From JALZAQ01 sp038253885 (lineage in GTDB: Bacteria > Gemmatimonadota > Gemmatimonadetes > Gemmatimonadales > Gemmatimonadaceae): 64,000 nt of DNA. Made by a program: the position numbers and the translations under genes. Positions 42,326 to 50,300 of the stretch are shown piece by piece (the first letter of the stretch is position 1; every line of letters begins with the position of its first letter). The notes beneath the pieces were generated by a model. The model searched no databases. It saw nothing but the letters and a program-made list of their open reading frames with translations, and was not told where the DNA came from. The stretch lies in NCBI GenBank assembly GCA_038253885.1, contig JBBSGP010000002.1, positions 1 through 64,000 of the forward strand, written 5' to 3'.

Positions 42326-42389
42326 GTCCCCCTCCCTGTGGAGCTCATCCGGGGCGACGCGCCCGGGCGTGGTCGCGGCAATCGCGCGA

Positions 42390-43442
42390 TCAGTGGCTGA
42401 TGGCAAAGAACCAGGCGCCGATCACTGGGCCGCGAGGAGGCCGGCTGCCAGCCGGCGGTGGGGGCGCTCCCGGAGCAGGCGCGGGCGCAGGCCCGTATTC
42501 GGGCTGAAAGAGGTACGCCACGTGTCTGATCGGATCGACGGCGATCGTCTTCGCACCACGCATCGTGGCGAGAGTCGCCACCACCGTGTACTTGTCGGGC
42601 GCGTCCTGGTGAACGACAGTGACGGTGCCGTCGCGCCCTGCAGGGATGTAGATCAGCTTCTCGGAAGGGTCCCACCCCAGCGCGTCGACTCCATCGCCGT
42701 TGGTGATCGTCGCTATCACTTTGCCCGAGCCGGGATCGATCACCGCCGAGATCTTTCCGCACCCCGAGAATATCCGGTTCGCGGCCCGGTCGAAGGCGAT
42801 TCCCGTCGGGCCGTCGCACGGCGCGACGGGCCATGACGCGAGCACCTTCATCGTCTTGACGTCGAGCACCTGGATCGTGTTCTTGCTTTCGTTGTTGACA
42901 AAGATCCTGCCCTTGCCATCGCTGGCCGCGCCCTCCGGAGCGTTGTCCTCGAGCTCGGCGACGCCGACGATCTCCCCAGTACGCACGTCGATCGAGGTGG
43001 CCGTTCCGATCGGACGACTGTGATTTGTCAGGATGATCCGGTCGGAGAAATCATCGTACATGATGCCGTCGAGGCCGCCGGAACTGACCGGGATCTTCCT
43101 GATGACCGCCAGCGTCTTCAAGTCGAACATCGTCACGGTCGAATCGCCGCCATTGGTCGTGAAACCGTGGTTCGACCTGGGGGCCAGTGCGATCCCATGC
43201 GTGCGCGGCGTGTCGGGAATGTCGCCGAGCACCTTACCTGTCGGACCATCCACCACCATGACGTGGGTACCGCGCGAGATGAAGACACGACCGGTTCCCG
43301 GCTCGGCGGTCAGATAATCCGTGCCGCCATCCCCGCCAATGCTGAACTTGTCGACCTTGAATGTCTGGGCGCGCCCGACTCCCGGGGAGACCAGGACGAG
43401 AGCGAGAACGGCCGGTGCAATGAGCATCGAGCGGCTGATCAT
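42390..43442 (-). CDS. Exported YncE-like beta-propeller protein
   Basis: The protein has 350 residues from ATG 43442 (GAGG upstream); the frame extends further without a signal. Signal peptide SMLIAPAVLALVLVSPGVGRA. The body has 40-45-residue blades of the YVTN/YncE type, each ending in VxVxDxxTGKVxxxI-like strands: VMVVDGPTGKVLGDI, VTMFDLKTLAVIRKI, TSIDVRTGEIVGVAE, IQVLDVKTMKVLASW, and SAVIDPGSGKVIATI. The C-terminus is Pro/Ala-rich and ends GPVIGAWFFAISH. Such exported propellers bind ligands or partners; no specific role is known. Confidence 0.85.
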   Translation of the reverse strand: MISRSMLIAPAVLALVLVSPGVGRAQTFKVDKFSIGGDGGTDYLTAEPGTGRVFISRGTHVMVVDGPTGKVLGDIPDTPRTHGIALAPRSNHGFTTNGGDSTVTMFDLKTLAVIRKIPVSSGGLDGIMYDDFSDRIILTNHSRPIGTATSIDVRTGEIVGVAELEDNAPEGAASDGKGRIFVNNESKNTIQVLDVKTMKVLASWPVAPCDGPTGIAFDRAANRIFSGCGKISAVIDPGSGKVIATITNGDGVDALGWDPSEKLIYIPAGRDGTVTVVHQDAPDKYTVVATLATMRGAKTIAVDPIRHVAYLFQPEYGPAPAPAPGAPPPPAGSRPPRGPVIGAWFFAISH

Positions 43443-43604
43443 GATGGTCCTCGCTGGAAAATCCGGGCGGCTGGATCGCCGTCGCCGTGTGACATGGCTG
43501 AGGAATCGGTCTGTAGCCTCCGGATTATAGCGTCGGGACGCCGAGTACGGCATTCCGATCTGATTCCCGGGCCGCTCCGCTGTCCGGTCCCGGCTGCCGT
43601 CCGC

Positions 43605-44957
43605 CTATGCCCCCACGCTATCGAATCGCAGCCTTCGGCCGAACTCCCGTCTCAGCAACAACATACTGAGCGTCAGCTGGACGATCACGGATCCGACCGA
43701 GAGGTACCAGATCCAGCGCAATTGGAAATCCGGCCGTCGTGACAGGATGACGGCGGGAATGGCGATGAGCGCGATACGCACAGCTGAGGTGACGAGCGAA
43801 GGCATCGTATTCCCCATCGCCTGGAACATGCTGGACGCGACGAAGATGATACCGGACGCCACGTAATTCCACGACACGATGCGCAGATACTCCTGGCCGA
43901 CGGCGATGACGGACGGGTCGCGGGAGAACACTCCGACCAGTGCGGCCGGCGCGATGTGGCACGCGAGCGCGAACACGACCATCGCCGCCACCGCCATCAG
44001 AGCTCCGTCCCGGAAGGTGTCTTTCACGCGCTGCGACTGCTTCGCGCCGAAGTTCTGACCCGCCACCGGTGCCACGGAGAAGCCGAGCGCCACGACCGGC
44101 ATGAATCCGGCCTGAACCACCCGCATTCCGATCCCGAAACCCGCCTGTGCAGCCGCGCCAAACGTCCGCGTGATCGAGTATACAAGGAACAGATACAGCG
44201 CCGAGATGCCGAACTCGAAGCCGGCGGGGAGACCGATGCTCAGCATCTTCTTCCACAGCGCAATGCGCGGCTTCCAGTCGGCGATCACGAATCGCAGCGA
44301 TGACTCCTTCGAGAAGAAGTAGGTCGCCAGCCAGACGACGCCGATGAGAATCGCAATCAGCGACGAGATAGCCGCTCCGGCAACGCCGAATGCGTGTCCT
44401 GTGCCCCAGCCAAAGATCAGGAACGGCGCCAGGATCATGTTGATGATCACCGTCACTGTGGACACGATCATTCCCGGCTTGAACGCGCCCATTCCGCGCA
44501 GAGCGGCGCCCATGGCAACCATCGCGAACTGGAGCGCCATGGCCGGGATGAACCAGAGCAGATAATCGCCCGCGAGCGCAGCCGTGTGCGCATCGGCGGC
44601 CATGGCGAGGGAATAGCGCGTCCGCACGGCGAGGCCGAAGATCAGGAGGAGGGCGCCCGTCAGCATCGCGAGCACCTGGCCCTGATTGAACACGAGTACT
44701 GCATGGGGATGATCCCTTCGCCCCATCGCGTGCGACACCAGGGTCGTGGTTCCGACACCGAGCATCTGCGTCAGGGCAAGCACGATGAAGGTGACGTTGC
44801 CAGCGATCCCCACGGCCGCGACAGCTTCCGTCCCGAGCCGCCCGACCCAGTAGAGGTCGATCAGGAAGTACAAGGTCTGAAAGACCATTGTCACGAGCAT
44901 GAAGCCCGCGGTCTTCAGAAGGTGGCGTGTGACTGGCCCGGTCGTGAGATCCTGCAT
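43605..44957 (-). CDS. MATE-family multidrug efflux transporter
   Basis: The protein has 450 residues from ATG 44957 (MQDLTTGPVTRHLLKTAGFM), which is the usual MATE beginning; the ATG at 45035 would overlap the next gene. Twelve membrane helices in two MatE halves include MVFQTLYFLIDLYWVGRLGT, VAAVGIAGNVTFIVLALTQ and the second-half RIVSWNYVASGIIFVASSMF. MATE pumps extrude cationic drugs or organic compounds using Na+ or H+ gradients; the substrate is not known. The gene follows the PPIase gene by 55 bases on the same strand. Confidence 0.92.
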   Translation of the reverse strand: MQDLTTGPVTRHLLKTAGFMLVTMVFQTLYFLIDLYWVGRLGTEAVAAVGIAGNVTFIVLALTQMLGVGTTTLVSHAMGRRDHPHAVLVFNQGQVLAMLTGALLLIFGLAVRTRYSLAMAADAHTAALAGDYLLWFIPAMALQFAMVAMGAALRGMGAFKPGMIVSTVTVIINMILAPFLIFGWGTGHAFGVAGAAISSLIAILIGVVWLATYFFSKESSLRFVIADWKPRIALWKKMLSIGLPAGFEFGISALYLFLVYSITRTFGAAAQAGFGIGMRVVQAGFMPVVALGFSVAPVAGQNFGAKQSQRVKDTFRDGALMAVAAMVVFALACHIAPAALVGVFSRDPSVIAVGQEYLRIVSWNYVASGIIFVASSMFQAMGNTMPSLVTSAVRIALIAIPAVILSRRPDFQLRWIWYLSVGSVIVQLTLSMLLLRREFGRRLRFDSVGA

Positions 44958-45012
44958 GCGTGCAGCTATCCTCCCGAAACGCTGGAATGTTCCGACGGCC
45001 CCGGTGAATGTT

Positions 45013-46458
45013 TCATCGTCGGCCGCTCCTGACATCGGCGATCGTCGAGATCACGTCGCCCTCGAGAATGCCGTCGACCACGTCGATGCCATCGACCACC
45101 TCGGCGAACACCGTGTAGTCACGGCCGAGCCGCAGGTTGTCCCTCAGGTTCACGAACCATTGCGCGTCGCCCGTGTCGTGACCGCGCGTGCTCATCCCGA
45201 CCGTTCCTCGGAGATGGGGCACCGTGCCGACCTCGTCGCGAAGAAACTGCCGGAGCCCGACGTATTCGCTGGCGGCCGGGCTTCCCCCCTGGATCACGAA
45301 GTCGGGCTCGACCCGATGCCACGTCAGACCGTCATAGTAGCCGGCGCGCGCGAGAGCGAGGATGCGTCCGGCCATGATCGGGGCGATGTCGCCGCGCAAT
45401 TGTACAACGAAGGAGCCACCCCCGCTCGACTCGGCCATTGTCACGCGTAAGCGGATGTTCGCGCCGAGCGCGAGCGCGACCGTCTCCGGAGCGAGCTCGG
45501 CGCGCACCCCCGGCGGCCGATCGTCGCTGGCCGGACGACCAACGGCCTCGAGCAGAGCGATGCGGGCATCGCGCGCTGACGCCGTCGCGCGAGCCACCCA
45601 CCTCTCGAAGGCGGCGCTGGCGGCCGCGCGGACCTCGGCACGCGGTGATCCCTTGAGCGCGATGGCGGCTGCCCGTACCGCCTGAGCACCTTCGGCGCGG
45701 AGGCCATCAAGGAAGACCACATCATCGTCGTGGCCCGTGAGCTTGCCGAGCGACTCGATTGCCGCCTCCTTGACATTGTCATCCCTATCGCGCGCCAGCG
45801 CGCGCAATCTCGAGGTGTCGCCCAGGATGGCGGCCGCGCGCGTAGCGTACAGTCGCACTTGCCATTGACCGTGAATCGCGAGCCTGCCAAGGCGCGCTCG
45901 CGACTCATCCGGGCGGAGCCGAGCGAGTGCCACGGCACCGTGAGCCGCGGCATGCCACGAGACACCTCCGGGCTTCCGACGGGAGACATCGGTGGGCAGA
46001 GCATCGACCCACTCCCGCAGCGTGGTCGCGATGGATTCGTCGGCCGCACACGACGCGGCCGCCAGATCGGCGGCGCGCAGCCGCACCGGCCATGCGCTAT
46101 CCGCGAGCGCGGCGCGGAGCGCGCGACAGTCCTTGCGCTCTTCCGCCAACCGTCGATAGCGCAACCGCCACACCGGCTCCATCCACGCCGGCGGCGCTCG
46201 GAGCGGGGGAAGAGAGTCTCGCGTAGCGAAGCGCGGGTCGCGGATGCGTCCGAGTGCACGCTGCGCCAGGACGCGGACGCGCGCATCGGCGTGAGCCGAC
46301 CCCTCCGCCAACGCGGCGTCGGAAGTGTCCCGCCGGTCTTCAGCGAGTAGGATGCGGCCGATCAGAGCGGAGTCACTTGCGCGCAGGGCCCTGTTGCGGG
46401 CGCAACCCGCCGCGGGCAGCGCCATGAGCACGGCCACGAGTGGCAGTCGCATCGACAC
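45013..46458 (-). CDS. HEAT-repeat - cyclophilin fusion lipoprotein
   Basis: The 481-residue protein has a lipoprotein signal (LPLVAVLMALPAAGC), so it is probably membrane-anchored in the periplasm. Residues about 30-310 are helical HEAT-like repeats (RVLAQRALGRIRD, VRLRAADLAAASC, WQVRLYATRAAAILGD, DDNVKEAAIESLGKL). Residues about 315-478 are a cyclophilin-type peptidyl-prolyl isomerase with LTWHRVEPDFVIQGG, RGTVGMSTRGHDTGDAQWFV and VFAEVVDGIDVVDGI. The catalytic arginine of HRV is kept. The combination suggests a folding factor with a docking scaffold, for example for outer-membrane or secreted proteins. An ATG two codons later (46452) is an alternative start. Confidence 0.88.
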   Translation of the reverse strand: MSMRLPLVAVLMALPAAGCARNRALRASDSALIGRILLAEDRRDTSDAALAEGSAHADARVRVLAQRALGRIRDPRFATRDSLPPLRAPPAWMEPVWRLRYRRLAEERKDCRALRAALADSAWPVRLRAADLAAASCAADESIATTLREWVDALPTDVSRRKPGGVSWHAAAHGAVALARLRPDESRARLGRLAIHGQWQVRLYATRAAAILGDTSRLRALARDRDDNVKEAAIESLGKLTGHDDDVVFLDGLRAEGAQAVRAAAIALKGSPRAEVRAAASAAFERWVARATASARDARIALLEAVGRPASDDRPPGVRAELAPETVALALGANIRLRVTMAESSGGGSFVVQLRGDIAPIMAGRILALARAGYYDGLTWHRVEPDFVIQGGSPAASEYVGLRQFLRDEVGTVPHLRGTVGMSTRGHDTGDAQWFVNLRDNLRLGRDYTVFAEVVDGIDVVDGILEGDVISTIADVRSGRR

Positions 46459-46489
46459 GAACGGACGAGTGGAGACTATCGGCGGAAGC

Positions 46490-47140
46490 TCAGCGGCCGG
46501 GGGCAGCTGTCGGCTCGTGCTCCAGCACCGTCGCCCATGCGGTCTCCTGCAGCAGCTCGACCTCGGCCCGCGTCAACCCCTTCACGTCGCTGGCGATGCC
46601 GACAGGACTTTCCGCGAACAGGACCGCAAGGAAGACACAGGCGGCCAGATACGAGCCGGCAAGGGTGGGATGGCTCTTGTCCTTGTCGTGCAGCACCGGC
46701 CTATCGTGTTCGCGGAGCAGGCGCTGCCAGGCCAATCCGACCGGAACGACGGTGGTGCCCAGCTCATCTGCGATGTCCAGATAGGCGCGGCTGATGATCT
46801 CCTGCGCGGCTGGCACGTTCTGCCGCGCCCAGGTCAGATACAGCGCCGTCTTCGCGCCCGACGCCCTGATCGCTTCGTCGAAGAGGCGGATGTTCTCGTG
46901 CATCCGGAGCGCATTCTTGACGGGTAGCGTGCTCTGTTCCTGAAGCACCACGTAGTCGTAGCGGGTGTCCAGTATCGCCTGCCGTGCCACTCCCTTGTTC
47001 CAGTGCATCCGCAGCGATGCTCCCCCAGCCGAGATGAGCGAATGCCGCAGCTCCTTGCCGCGGCATTCAGCCAATCGCGAGATCAGCCCGGGAACATCGT
47101 TCCGCGCCGTGAAGCTGTTTCCGATGAGCAGGATCTTCAT
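46490..47140 (-). CDS. SGNH-fold hydrolase, DUF4886-like
   Basis: The 216-residue protein begins directly with block I (MKILLIGNSFTARNDVPGLI), without a signal peptide. The blocks SAGGASLRMHW, DYVVLQEQSTLPVKN and the late catalytic Asp/His pair in DKDKSHPTLAGSYLAA follow. This is an SGNH hydrolase, probably intracellular, of DUF4886 type. The typical block III Asn is replaced by the QEQS motif, as in other DUF4886 members. Substrate unknown. It follows a small peptide gene and a 31-base gap to the HEAT-cyclophilin gene. Confidence 0.82.
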   Translation of the reverse strand: MKILLIGNSFTARNDVPGLISRLAECRGKELRHSLISAGGASLRMHWNKGVARQAILDTRYDYVVLQEQSTLPVKNALRMHENIRLFDEAIRASGAKTALYLTWARQNVPAAQEIISRAYLDIADELGTTVVPVGLAWQRLLREHDRPVLHDKDKSHPTLAGSYLAACVFLAVLFAESPVGIASDVKGLTRAEVELLQETAWATVLEHEPTAAPGR

Positions 47141-47197
47141 CGGATCACTCGACGGTCGATCGACCGAGAGATGACTGCCGCAGCACGCTCGAACGGC

Positions 47198-47371
47198 TTA
47201 CAACGAGGTGCTGGGCTTGTCCACGTGCTTGGTGAAACTGAAGTCGGTGAGCCCGCCCTTCACCTGTTCCGCTTCTGGCTCGGTGACCTTCTTCGCCTTC
47301 AGGTCCTCGACATCATTGTCGCCGCCCGGCGCGTTCACGTCGTTCTTGCTCTTGCGATCGTCGATCGACAT
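47198..47371 (-). CDS. Small peptide with VKGG motif, 57 residues
   Basis: From ATG 47371, with a strong GGGGAGG seven to nine bases upstream, the frame reads MSIDDRKSKNDVNAPGGDND, VEDLKAKKVTEPEAEQVKGG and LTDFSFTKHVDKPSTSL, then TAA. The middle part, charged and ending in VKGG, resembles double-glycine leaders of secreted peptides (DLKxxKVTxxEAExVKGG). The tail FSFTKHVDKPSTSL resembles a conserved strand of type VI Hcp proteins, where F-x-F-T-K-x-V-D-K-x-S is typical. Both similarities are by eye only. It is the most suggestive orphan of the accessory region: possibly a secreted peptide or a protein with an Hcp-like tail. No peptidase-ABC exporter is next to it. Confidence 0.65.
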   Translation of the reverse strand: MSIDDRKSKNDVNAPGGDNDVEDLKAKKVTEPEAEQVKGGLTDFSFTKHVDKPSTSL

Positions 47372-47438
47372 CGGGTGCCTCCCCAGGTGAATGTTCGCCG
47401 CGCGCCACCGACTCTACGACCCCCCCGACGACTCCGCA

Positions 47439-47455
47439 ATAGGATGACCTATCCT
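47439..47455 (-). promoter_or_regulatory. Small inverted repeat upstream of the VKGG peptide gene
   Basis: ATAGG-ATGA-CCTAT (47439-47452), with an overlapping AGGAT-GACCT-ATCCT, lies 67 bases before the peptide ATG in a 126-base intergenic space that is otherwise poor in structure. It is AT-richer than its surroundings. It may be an operator or part of a promoter; no clear -35/-10 pair was found. Confidence 0.3.
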
Positions 47456-47497
47456 GCCAAGCTGCACGGGATGCTGCCCTCACAACGTGCGTCACGT

Positions 47498-47849
47498 TCA
47501 GCGACTCGTCAGCCGGCGGAGAATCTCATCGCGCCCGAATGCTGTATCTCCTCCGGAGAGCACGAGGGTGGCCGTTGCGCGAACTACCTCCGGCGTCGCC
47601 TCCCCAGCGAGCGGCGGCGGGACCGAAGCCGCGGGTCGCTGCGGCCAGGGCCCCGTCGCTCAGATAGATAGCGACGCCTCGGCCGCTCTGATCTGCGCTA
47701 GCCCAGATCTCGCTCCGACCTTCCCCGCGCGCATCCATTCCTCCCATTGGCGATGCCAGGAAGCGTGAGACGGCTGCGATGAACGCAGCCGCCTCGTCGA
47801 TCTGGGTGAACGCGACAACGTGGTACCGTGATCGGGTCGCGGCGCACAT
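47498..47849 (-). pseudogene. Frameshifted gene of unknown function behind the MoaD-like gene
   Basis: From ATG 47849 the frame reads MCAATRSRYHVVAFTQIDEA and VAIYLSDGALAAATRGFGP, a plausible soluble protein. It then degenerates to an Arg/Gly-rich tail that ends at 47526. In the neighbouring frame the natural continuation is visible: PLAGEATPEVVRATATLVLS, GGDTAFGRDEILRRLTSR, stop at 47498. The switch falls in a GCCGCCGCT run at about 47604-47612, so one extra base there would explain it. The complete protein would have about 116 residues. It could be a sequencing error, a recent mutation, or a programmed shift. The protein lies 8 bases after the MoaD-like gene and is probably co-translated. 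Family unknown. Confidence 0.6.
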
Positions 47850-47857
47850 CGCGAGGA

Positions 47858-48139
47858 TCAGCCCCCGCTCACCGCCGGTACGATCGTGATCATTGCGCCA
47901 TCGGGGACGATGGTCGCCAATCCCTCCATGAACCGGATGCTTTCCTCCCCGACAAAGACGTTGACATGCTGTCGCAGCTCTCCTTGCTCGGTCAGCACCC
48001 GGTCCGACACCGCGGGCCAACGCGATCCGACGGCATTGAGGGCGTCGGCCACGGTCGAACATGGCTCCTCGACGACCACCGTTCCGCTTCCCCGTGAGTA
48101 CGGTGTGAGAGCGTGCGGAAGAACGACAGAGATGGCCAT
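47858..48139 (-). CDS. MoaD/ThiS-like small sulfur-carrier protein
   Basis: The protein has 93 residues from ATG 48139 (GGAGG five bases upstream); the open frame extends further into the upstream gene. The beta-grasp pattern is complete: ISVVLPHALTPYSRGSGTVV, CSTVADALNAVGSRWPAVSD, HVNVFVGEESIRFMEGLATI, VPDGAMITIVPAVSGG. The C-terminal Gly-Gly is the site of adenylation and thiocarboxylate formation in this family. No MoeB/ThiF activator or MoaE is near. The context (after a BNR-propeller gene and before a small unknown gene) recurs in my memory of other genomes, with no function assigned. Confidence 0.85.
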   Translation of the reverse strand: MAISVVLPHALTPYSRGSGTVVVEEPCSTVADALNAVGSRWPAVSDRVLTEQGELRQHVNVFVGEESIRFMEGLATIVPDGAMITIVPAVSGG

Positions 48140-48158
48140 CAGCGCCTCCGTGATTCCG

Positions 48159-49289
48159 TCAGGCTGCGTGCACGACTGCCGCCTTGACGCAGCAGATCGG
48201 CGGAAGGGCATCGGCGATCTCCTTCCAGCTTTCTCCTTGATCGGAGGATGCGAAGAGCTTGCCGCTGCGGGTGCCGAAGTAGAGACCGGCCGGATCGAGG
48301 GTGTCCGCCGTGAGCCCGTCGCGGAGTACACTCTCGAACGCGTTCACCTGAGGGAGCCCCCGAGTAAGCGGCTTCCATGATCTCCCGGCGTCCTCCGTGC
48401 GGAAGACACGCAGCTTCGCCTCGGCCACGACCCGAAACGCGTCGGACTGGAGCGGCACGATGTACACCGTCTCTGGATCGTGCGGATGCATCTCCATGGC
48501 AAACCCGAAGTCGGACGGGACGCCGTTGGCGACGTCCTGCCATGAGTCGCCCCAGTCGTCACTGCGATAGAGTCCCCAGTGGTTCTGAAGGAAGAGCCGC
48601 TCCGGCCGCGCCGCATGGTGGACGACCTTGTGCACACACTGGCCGAACTCCGGCTGCTTGTTGGGCAGAAAGACCGCCCGCACTCCGATGTTGCGCGGGC
48701 GCCAGCTCTGCCCACCATCATCGGTTCGGTAGAAGCCGCCCGAGGAGATGGCGATCGCCATCCGGCGCCGGTCGCGGGGGTCGATGACGATAGTGTGCAG
48801 CGCGAGTCCCCCTCCGCCGGGCATCCATTGCGGACGATGGGGGTGGCTGAGCAGTCCGTCCACCGCCTCCCAGCTCTCGCCGGCATCGCCCGAGCGGAAC
48901 AGCGCCGCCGGCTCCACTCCACACCAGAGGACGTCCGGCTCGTCGATCAGCCCCGGAGTGATCTGCCACACCTGAACGAGGGAGAGCCCCGATGCCTCGG
49001 GGAATCGCACGGATTGCCGCTCGGGGCCCGTCCACGTCTTGCCGAAGTCGTCGCTGAGGCGGATGGTGCTGCCCCAATGAAAGCTGCGGGTACCCACGAG
49101 CGTGCGGGAACGCCCGCCGCGCTCGTCATACGCCACGGCGTAAACGGACTCACCCGGAAAATGGGGGCCGTCGACCTTCCACCGCTTCCGCGATCCGTCC
49201 GAGGAGATGATGAACGCACCCTTCATCGTGCCAACCAGCACGAGGACGCCACCGCCCGCAAAGCGAGGCTTGCTGCGTGGTCCAGCCAT
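48159..49289 (-). CDS. BNR/YCF48-like beta-propeller protein
   Basis: The 376-residue protein has BNR/Asp-box repeats. Examples are SDDFGKTWTGPERQS, RSGDAGESWEAVDG, RTDDGGQSWRPRNI, RSDDWGDSWQDVAN, RTEDAGRSWKPLTR, and SSDQGESWKEIADA. These repeats occur in sialidases, YCF48/HCF136-like assembly factors and many exo-enzyme annotations, but a sialidase active site (RIP motif, catalytic Arg triad) is not evident. No signal peptide is seen, so it is probably cytosolic. The ATG at 49289 has a GGGAGG upstream. The MoaD-like gene follows 19 bases later, pointing to a joint function. Confidence 0.88.
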   Translation of the reverse strand: MAGPRSKPRFAGGGVLVLVGTMKGAFIISSDGSRKRWKVDGPHFPGESVYAVAYDERGGRSRTLVGTRSFHWGSTIRLSDDFGKTWTGPERQSVRFPEASGLSLVQVWQITPGLIDEPDVLWCGVEPAALFRSGDAGESWEAVDGLLSHPHRPQWMPGGGGLALHTIVIDPRDRRRMAIAISSGGFYRTDDGGQSWRPRNIGVRAVFLPNKQPEFGQCVHKVVHHAARPERLFLQNHWGLYRSDDWGDSWQDVANGVPSDFGFAMEMHPHDPETVYIVPLQSDAFRVVAEAKLRVFRTEDAGRSWKPLTRGLPQVNAFESVLRDGLTADTLDPAGLYFGTRSGKLFASSDQGESWKEIADALPPICCVKAAVVHAA

Positions 49290-49435
49290 CGGTCCCCTCC
49301 CCGAGCGCTGAGCAGGATTCTCGCGACGCGTTTGCTGCAGGTGGAAAACTTAGCGCCCAGCCCGATCACGGCAACCGCCCCGGATCCGTGAGCTCAGCCA
49401 ATACTTCCACGCCTCTTATCGACGGCCTTGGTGAA

Positions 49436-49852
49436 TCAGAGCCCGGTCCGCGAGTAATTCCTGTGCTCATAGAAACGGTGAGTATCCTCGCGCTGGAGTC
49501 CTGACGTCACTGATACCCGCACCGCACCGCTCTCCGCCGCCCAGCGCTCGACCTGGTGGACCAGCCGCGATCCGATTCCTCTTCCGCGGTGACTCTCCGC
49601 AACGACGAGTGTCGTCAGGAGTGCCAGAGGCTCCGCTCCGTGGATCGTCGGGATCAGATGCGCCGTGATCAACCCCACCACGCTCCCACCGTCGACCGCC
49701 ACGAGCGCGAGCGCTCGAGGAAAGTCATCTAGCGCGGACAATCGCGGCGCGACCTGCTCTGGGGTCGCAGGGTAGCCCAGTTGGGCGAGCAGAGGACTCA
49801 GGACGGGCGCATCGTCTGGCTGCGCGGCTCGAATCGTGATCGCGTTCGGCTT
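49436..49852 (-). CDS. GNAT-family N-acetyltransferase
   Basis: The protein has 138 residues from GTG 49852; a longer frame from 49945 would overlap the neighbouring gene. AITIRAAQPDDAPVLSPLLA is the usual GNAT start. LTTLVVAESHRGRGIGSRLV (acetyl-CoA pyrophosphate loop) and THRFYEHRNYSRTGL are the expected motifs. Small GNAT enzymes of this type acetylate antibiotics, amino groups of metabolites or protein N-termini; substrate unknown. It is co-directional with the methyltransferase and pol IV genes upstream (16-base gap). Confidence 0.85.
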   Translation of the reverse strand, partial: KPNAITIRAAQPDDAPVLSPLLAQLGYPATPEQVAPRLSALDDFPRALALVAVDGGSVVGLITAHLIPTIHGAEPLALLTTLVVAESHRGRGIGSRLVHQVERWAAESGAVRVSVTSGLQREDTHRFYEHRNYSRTGL

Positions 49853-49868
49853 CACGAAAATCGCAGCG

Positions 49869-50300
49869 CTATTGGACAGGCTTCCATGATCGGAGTCTGG
49901 GCAGGAGGCGGGGAACGTGGCGGCAATACTCGACGTAGGCGGCACCGAACCGGCGCCTCAATTGCGGCTCTTCGAAGAGAGGTATGTAGACGACGTTCAG
50001 CCCCAAGAAGGTGAGAGCCCACATGGCGTGCGGCTCGGAGACGAGAACCAGAGCCTCTCCGAATACGACGAATAGCACACCCGAGATCATCGGATTGCGG
50101 ACATGACGATACGGTCCGCGAACAACGAGACGCCGGGGCGGATCCCACGGTGCGAGCGTACCCTGTCCCTCGGTGGCAAAACGCTGGAGTGAGGACGCGA
50201 AGAGAAGCAGTCCGATCAGGAGGTGCCGAATCAGATAGATGACGGTCCTGTCCCTCGTCGGGGTCTCTCTTCCGCTTTCCTGGGACTCAACGTCTCTCAT
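49869..50300 (-). CDS. Isoprenylcysteine carboxyl methyltransferase-like membrane protein
   Basis: The 143-residue membrane protein contains the ICMT/PEMT-type signature. PPRRLVVRGPYRHVRNPM is followed by ISGVLFVVFGEALVLVS, and the end FEEPQLRRRFGAAYVEYCRHVPRLLP holds the SAM- and substrate-binding motif. Bacterial members of the family methylate phospholipid headgroups or isoprenoid-type substrates rather than CaaX proteins; the substrate here is not known. The ATG overlaps the TAA of the polymerase gene by one base, so translation is coupled. Confidence 0.85.
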   Translation of the reverse strand: MRDVESQESGRETPTRDRTVIYLIRHLLIGLLLFASSLQRFATEGQGTLAPWDPPRRLVVRGPYRHVRNPMISGVLFVVFGEALVLVSEPHAMWALTFLGLNVVYIPLFEEPQLRRRFGAAYVEYCRHVPRLLPRLRSWKPVQ

